From: Cellulomonas sp. Y8
GTDB taxonomy: Bacteria > Actinomycetota > Actinomycetes > Actinomycetales > Cellulomonadaceae
Direction of reading: 5' to 3'
DNA: 64,000 nt
Assembly: GCF_008033115.1 (NCBI RefSeq)
Contig: NZ_CP041203.1
Coordinates: 1,860,001-1,924,000, forward strand
How positions within the stretch are numbered: the stretch's first letter is position 1; each line of letters starts with the position of its first letter. Below, piece by piece: positions 35,502-43,458 of this stretch. The notes below the pieces were generated by a model. That model was not told the origin of the DNA, made no database searches, and was given only the letters and a program-made list of their open reading frames with translations. Both the position numbers and the translations under genes were made by a program.

Positions 35502-37565
35502 TCAGGGCACGGAAACGGCGGCGAGGGGTGGGGCGGGGGCGAGGAGGCGTGCCAGCGCCTCGTCCAGCAGGGCCCGGCCGTCGTCGGTGAGGAGCCAGCG
35601 CGCGGCGCCGTCGCTCGTGAGGAACGCGACCGTCCGCGCGGCCGGCGCGAGCGCGCCCGTCGTGAGCGGCGTGCCCGCCGGCACCTCGACGAGCACCGGG
35701 CGCGGCTCCGGCTCCGGCGCGCGCGCCAGCACGCGGGCCCCCGGCACCGGCTCGCACCAGGTCAGCCGCCCGGCGCCGCGGTGCACGACCACCTCGCGGG
35801 GGCCGGCGCGGCCGTCGTCGCGCACCAGGCGGTCGCGGTCGAGCTGCACACCCGAGGCCGTCGCCACGCCCAGCGTCACCAGCCGCCCCCAGGCGAGCAC
35901 CGGCACGGCGGCCCCGGCCAGCGCCGCAGCAGCGGCCGCCGGGGCGTCCGGGGTGAGCGCGACCAGGTCGACGTCGGCGCCGTCGGCAGGCGGCCAGGTC
36001 GACGCGGTCCGCACGGCGAGCCCGCGCGACCGCAACCAGCGGGCCGTCGCCTCGTCGCCCGCGGAGGGCTCCGCGCCCGTGACCAGCACCGCCCGGCGCC
36101 CCGACCCGGCTCCCGCGTGCGCCGAGCGCGCACCGTCCCCGCCGAGCGAGGGCTCCGCACCTGGCGCACGGTCCTCGCCCTCGCCGCCAGGCCCCCGACG
36201 GGCCAGCGCCGCCCGGACGAACCGCGCGACGTCCGACCGCAGCACGTCCGGGAAGTCGGCCTCCACGACGTCGAGCGCCGCCCGCGCCGCGCCGGCGTCG
36301 CCCGCCCCGCGCAGCAGCGCGCACGCCGCCAGCCCCGCGGCCCCGGCGTGCGCGGCGGCCTCGAGCCACGGCCGCAGCGCCGCCACCAGCGCGTCCGCCG
36401 CCGCGTCCGCACCGGCACCGGTCGCGTCCGCCGCGCAGCCGGCCAGCGCCCGCATCCGCCCCTCGACCTCCGCCAGCGCCCCCGCGTCGCCCGCGAGCGC
36501 CGCCCTCGTCGCCAGTGCGAGCCCCGGGTCCCGCGGCGCCCCCGGCGGCCACGCCGCGCACGCCCGCGCCAGCGGCCCGACGACCCCCGCGCGCGGCCCG
36601 GCGACCAGCGCCAGGGCGTCCGCCGCCGCCCGGGCCGGGTCGTACGCCGCGGGGTCCCGCGCCCAGGCCCCGACGGTCGCGAGCGGCAGCCGGGACGGCA
36701 GCGCCTCGATCATGGCGTTCGCGACGGCCCCGTCCAGCGGCAGCCCGTCGACGTCGTCCGGCCGCCCGGTGAGCGGGCCGAGGAACAGCCGCGTCCGGTC
36801 GAAGTCGTTGACCGGGACGTTGTCCCACAGCACGATCCGCCGCCCGAAGGCCTCGGCCGCGGCCAGCACGTCCTCCCGGGTGACCTCGCCGACGACGACG
36901 TCCCGCCCGGTCCACAGCACGCGTGCGTCCGCCGGCAGCGCCGCCGCCAGGGCGTCGCGGTACGGCGACCGCCCGCAGCCGGCGTAGTCCGTGGGGCACA
37001 CCGTCATCGGCCCCGTGAGGCCGCGCGGCAGCAGGAACGTCTCCCGGAACCGCGCGGCCGCCTCCCCGTGCGCCCGGCCGCTGCCCGCCTGGCCCGGGCC
37101 GAACGCCGCGACGTCCTCGGGGTGCGGCAGGTCGTACGGCACGTCGTCGAACAGCAACCACACGTCCCGGACCCCGACGGCGCGCACCTGCTCGGCCTTG
37201 GCCGCGAGCGCCGCGTGCTCGGCGTCGTCGGAGAACCGCATCGACAGCCCCGGCGCGACGGACCACACGAACGCCACCCCCGCGGCCGCGGCGCGCGCGG
37301 CGAGCTCCCCGAGCCGGGCGAGCTCCGCGTCGGGGTACGGCTCGCGCCACCGCTCCCGGTGCCAGGGGTCGTCCTTCGGGGCGTAGAGGTACGTGTCCAG
37401 CCCGAGCCCGGGCGCGGCGTCGAGCAGCGCCAGCCGCTCGTCGTGCCGCCACGGCGGGCCGTAGAACCCCTCGACCACCCCCGCGGACAGCCGCCCGCCC
37501 CGGCGTGGATCCCCCGGGCCCGACGCGGGACGTGCGGGCGCGTGCGGTCGGCGTCGACGCGGCAT
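35502..37565 (-). CDS. GH84 beta-N-acetylglucosaminidase-like enzyme
   Basis: 687 aa, no secretion signal (Arg-rich N-terminus of about 28 residues). GH84 enzymes remove GlcNAc by substrate-assisted catalysis. The family entry motif GVVEGFYGPPWRHDER is clear, and the catalytic Asp pair is in LLFDDVPYDL (about 140-141). VLWTGRDVVVGEVTRED and LWDNVPVNDF complete the active site. The C-terminal half (from about 330) is Ala-rich helical then of unknown fold. The ATG at 37565 is preferred to a GTG at 37571. It is divergent from the second GH38 gene across a shared operator, linking GlcNAc and mannose release. Confidence 0.88.
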   Translation of the reverse strand: MPRRRRPHAPARPASGPGDPRRGGRLSAGVVEGFYGPPWRHDERLALLDAAPGLGLDTYLYAPKDDPWHRERWREPYPDAELARLGELAARAAAAGVAFVWSVAPGLSMRFSDDAEHAALAAKAEQVRAVGVRDVWLLFDDVPYDLPHPEDVAAFGPGQAGSGRAHGEAAARFRETFLLPRGLTGPMTVCPTDYAGCGRSPYRDALAAALPADARVLWTGRDVVVGEVTREDVLAAAEAFGRRIVLWDNVPVNDFDRTRLFLGPLTGRPDDVDGLPLDGAVANAMIEALPSRLPLATVGAWARDPAAYDPARAAADALALVAGPRAGVVGPLARACAAWPPGAPRDPGLALATRAALAGDAGALAEVEGRMRALAGCAADATGAGADAAADALVAALRPWLEAAAHAGAAGLAACALLRGAGDAGAARAALDVVEADFPDVLRSDVARFVRAALARRGPGGEGEDRAPGAEPSLGGDGARSAHAGAGSGRRAVLVTGAEPSAGDEATARWLRSRGLAVRTASTWPPADGADVDLVALTPDAPAAAAAALAGAAVPVLAWGRLVTLGVATASGVQLDRDRLVRDDGRAGPREVVVHRGAGRLTWCEPVPGARVLARAPEPEPRPVLVEVPAGTPLTTGALAPAARTVAFLTSDGAARWLLTDDGRALLDEALARLLAPAPPLAAVSVP

Positions 37566-37585
37566 GCGCACCAGCCCACCAGCGG

Positions 37586-37601
37586 TGACACCGAGGTGTC
37601 A
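37586..37601. promoter_or_regulatory. Perfect inverted repeat upstream of GH84
   Basis: TGACACC-GA-GGTGTCA has 7-bp perfect arms, starting 20 bp upstream of the GH84 start codon. A second short palindrome, CGCACA-CA-TGTGCG, lies at 37607-37620. Both could be operator or promoter elements of the GH84 transcript; the binding protein is unknown. Confidence 0.45.
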
Positions 37602-37678
37602 ATGTCCGCACACATGTGCGCCGACGCGCACGACGCGCACGCGCGCCCGTCGGCGAGCACCGTCGACACCTCTCGTTA

Positions 37679-37692
37679 TGGGATCGATTGCA
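37679..37692. promoter_or_regulatory. LacI-type operator between GH84 and the second GH38 gene
   Basis: TGGGATCGATTGCA, two mismatches from perfect symmetry, a member of the shared family. It lies 47 bp upstream of the rightward GH38 start and about 113 bp from GH84. Confidence 0.7.
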
Positions 37693-37739
37693 GAGTACGA
37701 TCGACCCGACCACCCGCGCGACGACGCACGAGGAGCACG

Positions 37740-40550
37740 ATGAGCCGGCCACGCCAGACCACGGGCGCGCCCCTGTCCAACGCACCGGCGGGCACCCAGC
37801 CCCGGGACCTGCCGCCCCACCCCCGCCCGCACGCGACGCCGGACCGGACCATCCACATGATCGGGAACTCGCACATCGACCCCGTCTGGCTCTGGCCGTG
37901 GCAGGAGGGCTACCAGGAGGCGCGCGCGACGTTCTGGTCGGCGATCCACCGGATGGACGAGTACCCCGACTTCGTGTTCACCTGCGACCAGATGGTCCTG
38001 CTCTCCTGGGTCGAGGAGCAGGACCCGGAGCTGTTCGCCCGGATCACCGAGCGGGTCGCCGAGGGCCGGTGGGTCAACGTCGGCGGCTGGTGGGTCGAGC
38101 CGGACTGCAACATGCCGATGGGCGAGTCGTTCGCGCGGCAGGGCCTGTACGGCCAGCGCTACCTGATCTCCCGGTTCGGGAAGCCGGCGACGGTCGGCAT
38201 GAACGCCGACCCGTTCGGCCACAGCGCCAGCCTGCCGACGGTGCTCCGCGGGCACGGCCTCGACTCGTACCTGTTCCTGCGCCCCGGCCCGCACGAGAGC
38301 GCCCTCGACGACACCCTGTTCCACTGGCAGGCACCCGACGGCAGCCGGGTGCTCGCCTACCGGATCCCGTTCGAGTACTGCTCCCCCGCGGGCTCGGTCG
38401 ACGGCCAGGTCGACAAGGCGCTCGGCGCGCTCGACCGGTCGCTCGGCGACGTCATGGTCCTCTACGGCGTCGGCAACCACGGCGGCGGCCCGACGATCGC
38501 CAACATCGAGTCGATCCACCGCTACGACCGGATGGGCTCGTTCGGGCGGCTGCGGATGTCCTCCCCGCGCGAGTACCTGGACGGCGTCCGCGACCGCGGG
38601 CCGGCGTTCCTCGACGGCCTGCCGACCTGGACCGACGACCTGCAGCACCACGCCCCCGGCTGCTACTCGGCGCACTCCGGGATCAAGGCCTGGCAGCGCC
38701 GCGCCCAGTACGCCCTGCTGTCCGCCGAGCGCTGGGCCGCGGTCACCGCCGTCCACGACGGCACCCCGTACCCGCGCGAGGACCTCGAGCGCGCCTGGAA
38801 GCAGGTGCTGTTCAACCAGTTCCACGACGTGCTGCCGGGCTCCGCGATCGAGCACGCGTACGACGACGCCCGCGACCAGCTCGGCGAGGCCGTCGCGATC
38901 GCCAAGCGGATCATCGTGCGGGCGCACAACACGATCGCCCGGCAGGTCGACATCCCGCTCGACACCGCGACTCAGCCGGTGCTCGTGTTCAACCCGCACC
39001 CGTGGCCGGTCTCGACGGACGTCGAGCTGCACTACGGCTCCCACCCGGGCGCCGTGCACGTGGTCGACGGGGACGGCGCGGTCGTGGTGTCCCAGCCGAC
39101 GCAGTCCCGCGCGGCCACCAACCAGACCGGCCGCGGTGCGCTGGTGTTCCGCGCCGAGGTCCCGGCGCTCGGCTACCGGCTGTACCGGGTCCGGACCGAG
39201 GCCGAGCCGGTCCGCCCGGAGTGGAGCGCCGCCGCCCCGGGCGGCCTGTCGGCGACCGAGACGGTGCTGGAGAACGACCTTGTCCGCATCGAGCTCGACC
39301 CGGCGACCGGCTGGATCCGCTCGTACCTGGACAAGCGCACCGGGCTCGACGTCCTGCGGGGCGTGGACGGCCGCCGGCACACCCAGGTGTGCGACGACCC
39401 GACCGACACCTGGGGCCACCGCGTCGTGTCCTACGCCTGGGCGGGCGACAGCATGGCGCTCGCGCGGGTCGTCGTCCGGGAGTCCGGCCCGCTGCGCGCC
39501 CGGGTGCGGGTGGAGCGGACGTGGGGGTCCTCGACGCTCACCGAGGAGCTGCTGCTCGACCACGACTCCGCGGTGCTGCGGGTCGACGTGACGCTGGACT
39601 GGCGCGAGCGGGCGCACCTGCTCAAGCTCCGGTTCCCGACCGCGCTCACCGACCCCCGCGCGACCTACCAGATCCCGTACGCCGAGCTCGAGCGGCCGGT
39701 CGACGGCGCCGAGGAGCCCGGCCAGGGCTGGGTCGACCTCACCGGCACCCTCGACGGGCGGCCGGCGGGCCTGACGCTCGTCACGACGAACAAGCACGGC
39801 TACGACGTGTCGCCCGGCGACGAGCCGAGCATCGGCGTCACCGCCGTGCGCAGCCCGGTGTACGCGTGGCACGACCCGCGCCTGCTCGACGGCGACGACG
39901 TCTACGCGTACCAGGACCAGGGGATCCAGCGGTTCTCCTACGAGCTGGTCCCGCACGCCGGCGACCGGCACGCCGCCGACCCCAGCCGGCGGGCCGCGCT
40001 GCTCGGGTCGCCGGTGCGCGCGATGCTCGAGTCGTTCCACGCGGGCGCGCTGCCGCACACGGGGTCGTTCGCGTCCGACCGCGGCGGCGAGGTGTCGATC
40101 ACCGCGCTCAAGGGCTCGGAGGACCCGGTCGACGGGCCCGGCGGCGCGGACCTCGTCGTCCGGGCGGTCGAGACCCGCGGCGAGCGCGGGACCGCCCGGC
40201 TCGAGCTGCCCGTCGTCGGGCGGACGCTCGAGGCGGAGTTCGGGCCGTTCCAGCTGCGGACGTTCCGGGTGCCGGCCGACCCCGACGCGCCGGTGGTGGA
40301 GGTCGACCTGGTGGAGCGCCCGCTCGCCGACGCGGGAGGTGACGTGCGGGCCGCGGCGGTGGGGTCGGCAGAGCCCGGGGGCCGGGCGGCCGACGAGCAG
40401 GAGCGGGGTGTGGCGGCGGAGACGCCCGGGGCGACGCCGACCGACGACCACGCGGCCACCGACGCGCTGACCACCACGGAGGCGTCGACGCCGGACGCCA
40501 CGGGCCGCCCGCGCCCGACCGAGGCACCGTCGGCGGACGACGCGGGCTGA
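37740..40550 (+). CDS. GH38 alpha-mannosidase, second copy
   Basis: 936 aa, cytoplasmic. GNSHIDPVWLWPWQEG carries the zinc His45 and Asp47; the nucleophile is Asp157 in MNADPFGHSASLP. The mid-domain motifs YGVGNHGGGPT and NQFHDVLPGSAIEHAYDDA are typical of bacterial GH38. The C-terminus has about 70 extra Ala/Thr/Pro-rich residues after the last beta domain (from about 865), of unknown use. The ATG at 37740 has AGGAG 5-9 nt upstream. It is one of three GH38 genes in this regulon and distinct in sequence from both others, so a division of linkage specificity (alpha-1,2/1,3/1,6) is plausible but unproven. Confidence 0.93.
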   Translation: MSRPRQTTGAPLSNAPAGTQPRDLPPHPRPHATPDRTIHMIGNSHIDPVWLWPWQEGYQEARATFWSAIHRMDEYPDFVFTCDQMVLLSWVEEQDPELFARITERVAEGRWVNVGGWWVEPDCNMPMGESFARQGLYGQRYLISRFGKPATVGMNADPFGHSASLPTVLRGHGLDSYLFLRPGPHESALDDTLFHWQAPDGSRVLAYRIPFEYCSPAGSVDGQVDKALGALDRSLGDVMVLYGVGNHGGGPTIANIESIHRYDRMGSFGRLRMSSPREYLDGVRDRGPAFLDGLPTWTDDLQHHAPGCYSAHSGIKAWQRRAQYALLSAERWAAVTAVHDGTPYPREDLERAWKQVLFNQFHDVLPGSAIEHAYDDARDQLGEAVAIAKRIIVRAHNTIARQVDIPLDTATQPVLVFNPHPWPVSTDVELHYGSHPGAVHVVDGDGAVVVSQPTQSRAATNQTGRGALVFRAEVPALGYRLYRVRTEAEPVRPEWSAAAPGGLSATETVLENDLVRIELDPATGWIRSYLDKRTGLDVLRGVDGRRHTQVCDDPTDTWGHRVVSYAWAGDSMALARVVVRESGPLRARVRVERTWGSSTLTEELLLDHDSAVLRVDVTLDWRERAHLLKLRFPTALTDPRATYQIPYAELERPVDGAEEPGQGWVDLTGTLDGRPAGLTLVTTNKHGYDVSPGDEPSIGVTAVRSPVYAWHDPRLLDGDDVYAYQDQGIQRFSYELVPHAGDRHAADPSRRAALLGSPVRAMLESFHAGALPHTGSFASDRGGEVSITALKGSEDPVDGPGGADLVVRAVETRGERGTARLELPVVGRTLEAEFGPFQLRTFRVPADPDAPVVEVDLVERPLADAGGDVRAAAVGSAEPGGRAADEQERGVAAETPGATPTDDHAATDALTTTEASTPDATGRPRPTEAPSADDAG

Positions 40551-40570
40551 CCCGCGCCTCGACCGTGCAC

Positions 40571-40617
40571 CCGACGCGTCGAGCGAGCAGGCCACGGCTA
40601 CTCGCTCGACGCGTCGG
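40571..40617. terminator. Strong bidirectional hairpin between convergent GH38 genes
   Basis: A 17-bp perfect stem, CCGACGCGTCGAGCGAG (40571-40587) with its complement at 40601-40617, around a 13-nt loop. It lies 20 nt after one GH38 stop and 15 nt from the other. The stem contains the self-complementary GACGCGTC, so it shares the repeated-word style of the other elements. Confidence 0.8.
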
Positions 40618-40632
40618 CTACCCCCTCGGCGA

Positions 40633-43212
40633 TCAGCCCTCCCGCCGGAGCAGCACCTCGCCCACGCCGTGCGGGCCCAGCGCCACCCGGCCGCCGCCCG
40701 CGACCCGCCCGGGGCCGTCCCACGCGACCTCGGCCGCCACCGGGTCGGCGCCCACGTTCCGCAGCCGCACGCGCACCGACCCGTCCGGCATCGGCCGCAC
40801 CTCGGCCAGCACCCGCTCCGCCGGCGTGACCCGCAGGCCCAGCCCGCCCTCGGCGGCCACCGGGCCGTCGTACGCCCGCGCCTGCAGCGGCTCCGCCAGG
40901 TCCCGCCCGAACACCCGCACCCGCTCCCGGGTCACCGGGCCGTCGACCGCCGCGAACCGGTACCGGTACGTCCGGGTGCCCTCCTGCCGGGCCTGGAAGT
41001 TGGTGAAGTGCAGGTTGTTCATCAGCCAGGAGGAGACGTACCCGGTCGGCGCCCGCAGCGTCCGGGCCCACTCGCCGGTGTGCAGGCCGCCGAGCTGCAC
41101 GAGCGGCGCGTCGACCGCGCCCCACAGCACCCCGCCGTCCGTCCCCGGTGCGTGCACCCCGACCGCGTGCTGGATCGAGTACCAGTCCTTCGAGGTGTCG
41201 GGCAGCTGCTCGGTCTCGGCGGCGTACACGGCGCCGGCGGTCTCCAGCAGGAACTCGGGGTCGGCGACGCGGAACGGGAACGCCACGTGGATGCTCTCCG
41301 GCCCGAACGCCTCCGGCTTCACCAGGGCGACCTCGAGGTCCACGACGTCGACGTCGCGGTAGAGGGTCAGGGTGGTGGTCGCGGCGGGCAGCCCCGGCGG
41401 GGTCGTGCGCCACGCGATCCGCGCCCAGGCCTCGCCCTCGGTGACCAGCGGCTCCTCGTCGCCGGTCGCGTGCCGCCGGTCGAAGTCGGGCCCCGGGAAG
41501 TCGGGGTGGAAGTCCTTCGGGTCGCGGACGACCATCGGGTGCGCGCTGCCCGGCACCACGGTCTCGGTGACGACCGCGCCCAGGCCGGGGCCGTCGGCGT
41601 CCACCAGCTCGCGCCCGCTCGGCACGTGCACCAGCGAGACCACCCCGCCGCGCGCCGGGTCCACGACGGCCCGGTACGCGCCGCACGCCACCTCCCGCGC
41701 CGCCCGCGCGGGCCCCGGCTCCGGCGGGAGCGGCACGGTCGCCACCCCGAACGCCGGGACGGTCGCGACGGTCCGCGCGCGCGTCCGGCCGTGCACCTCG
41801 ACGTCCACCGGCTCGATGCGCGCCCGCTCGGTCGGGTTCACGACCACCACCCGGGTCGCCCCCGCGTCCGCGGCCGGGCCCTCCCCGGCGGTCCTGCCCC
41901 CGCTCGCCAGCACCCGGAACAGCCCCTCGACCGCGAGGTCCCGCGCGAGGTCGAACGCCCCGTACGCGAACCCGGCCTTGGCGTTCCAGTGGGAGTGGCT
42001 GAACGAGGAGTACGGCTTGGAGTAGGTCTCCCAGGACCCCCAGGTGTGCTCCGCGAACAGCAGCAGCTCCGCGTCCACCCGCTCCAGGTCGCGCGCCACC
42101 TCGGCGTCGGACCGCAGCCGCACCGGCCCGCGCCGGTAGCCCATGACGTCCGCGAGCGCCGGCGTCCCGTCCCCGCGCAGCCGCGTGAGCCCGAGCGTGG
42201 TCTGCGCGGCGCGGGCGAACGACCGGGCCTCCCGGTAGACGGCGACCTCCCGGGCGGTGGACCCGTGCCCGTGCGCCCACCAGTCCGACCACTCCCCGCG
42301 CGCGACCGGGACGTCGGCGGCCTCGGCCTGCGGGACCAGCACGTCCAGGGCGTCGTCGATCGTGGCCGTGCGCATCGGCACCTCGGGGTGCCGGGCGTTC
42401 CAGTGCCGCACGACGTCGAGGAACAGCGCCGTCGGCCACCGGTTGTCGTTCGCCGCGTGCACGACCGCGGTGTCGTACGGGTAGTCGTCCCGCTTCCCCA
42501 GCGCGGCGACGAAGTCGGCGACGTGCGCCTCGGCCGCCTCGACGTCCCCGTCGACGATCCCCCACTCCTCGCCGACGCCGTAGTGCGTCGACAGCCACGC
42601 GAACACCCGCGCGCCCGAGGGCCCCTCCCACCAGAACCCGGTCGGCTGCGGGTAGGGCGCGCGGCCGTGGTCGGGGTTGAGCGCCATCGCGAGCCGGTCG
42701 ATCCCGGCGCGGCGCATCGCGTCCACGGCGCCCCAGGCGATCCCGTTCACGTCGCCGTGCTGCTCGGTGCGGACGGGGACGCCGGCGGCCCGCACCCGGT
42801 CCAGCGCGTCGTAGGCCGCCCCGAGCTCGGCGTCGCCGAGCAGCTGGGTCATGTTGAGGTAGCCGCCGGTCACCGCGACCCGCCCCTCGCCCACCCGGCG
42901 GCGCAGCCGCTCGACGTCCGCGGGCCCCGCCTCGGCGAGGAACCGCAGCACCGGGCGGGCGACCTCGAACGTCCAGCGGAACGCGTCGGGGCCGTCGCCG
43001 TCGTTCGTGTCGCACAGGTCGAGCACCCGCCGTACGGTCGCGGCGTGCAGGTCGTCGACCAGGCGCGGGCTGTTGGTGTAGCCGACGTCGTGGTGGGTGT
43101 GGCCCACCAGCAGGACCTGCCGGATGGGGCGGTCCGGCCACGGGCCGCCGGGCAGCGGCCGGGCCGCCGTCGGCGACGGGTCGGTCGGCGTCTCGTCAGG
43201 TGCGGACGGCAT
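40633..43212 (-). CDS. GH38-like alpha-mannosidase, third divergent copy
   Basis: 859 aa. It has the zinc-site motif VGHTHHDVGYTN (His38, His40, Asp42), typical of the divergent GH38 group, and a likely nucleophile Asp154 in EQHGDVNGIAW. FAEHTWGSWETYSKPYSSF provides a further conserved His-Trp segment. A C-terminal beta-sandwich follows. The ATG at 43212 was chosen because GTGAGGA precedes it; an earlier in-frame ATG at 43245 overlaps the operator. It is divergent from the solute-binding protein gene and shares operator DNA with it. Confidence 0.85.
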   Translation of the reverse strand: MPSAPDETPTDPSPTAARPLPGGPWPDRPIRQVLLVGHTHHDVGYTNSPRLVDDLHAATVRRVLDLCDTNDGDGPDAFRWTFEVARPVLRFLAEAGPADVERLRRRVGEGRVAVTGGYLNMTQLLGDAELGAAYDALDRVRAAGVPVRTEQHGDVNGIAWGAVDAMRRAGIDRLAMALNPDHGRAPYPQPTGFWWEGPSGARVFAWLSTHYGVGEEWGIVDGDVEAAEAHVADFVAALGKRDDYPYDTAVVHAANDNRWPTALFLDVVRHWNARHPEVPMRTATIDDALDVLVPQAEAADVPVARGEWSDWWAHGHGSTAREVAVYREARSFARAAQTTLGLTRLRGDGTPALADVMGYRRGPVRLRSDAEVARDLERVDAELLLFAEHTWGSWETYSKPYSSFSHSHWNAKAGFAYGAFDLARDLAVEGLFRVLASGGRTAGEGPAADAGATRVVVVNPTERARIEPVDVEVHGRTRARTVATVPAFGVATVPLPPEPGPARAAREVACGAYRAVVDPARGGVVSLVHVPSGRELVDADGPGLGAVVTETVVPGSAHPMVVRDPKDFHPDFPGPDFDRRHATGDEEPLVTEGEAWARIAWRTTPPGLPAATTTLTLYRDVDVVDLEVALVKPEAFGPESIHVAFPFRVADPEFLLETAGAVYAAETEQLPDTSKDWYSIQHAVGVHAPGTDGGVLWGAVDAPLVQLGGLHTGEWARTLRAPTGYVSSWLMNNLHFTNFQARQEGTRTYRYRFAAVDGPVTRERVRVFGRDLAEPLQARAYDGPVAAEGGLGLRVTPAERVLAEVRPMPDGSVRVRLRNVGADPVAAEVAWDGPGRVAGGGRVALGPHGVGEVLLRREG

Positions 43213-43230
43213 CGTCGGGTCCTCACTTTG

Positions 43231-43244
43231 TGGCATCGTTTCCA
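43231..43244. promoter_or_regulatory. LacI-type operator between the third GH38 gene and the SBP gene
   Basis: TGGCATCGTTTCCA, family TGGNATCGNTNCCA, 19-32 bp upstream of the leftward GH38 start and about 215 bp upstream of the SBP gene. Confidence 0.7.
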
Positions 43245-43363
43245 TACGAGCCTAGCGATGGGTCGGGCTCGCAGTCCACGGTGTTCAGGCGTTCAACAGG
43301 CGTGATCACTCCGTGATCCCGAGGGTCTTGTCTCAGCCGAAGGCCCTGAACTACCGTCCGATG

Positions 43364-43377
43364 TGGGAAGGTTTTCA
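43364..43377. promoter_or_regulatory. Weak LacI-type operator-like site before the SBP gene
   Basis: TGGGAAGGTTTTCA keeps the TGG...CA ends but has GG in place of the central CG. It is 82 bp upstream of the SBP start and may be a second, weaker site serving the rightward gene. Confidence 0.35.
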
Positions 43378-43458
43378 GATCCTCGGCACCGGTGCCGGGG
43401 GCTCTCCCGCGGGCCGGCGACGACGCCGCCCCGCAGGTGCGAGGAAGGGAAGACGTTC

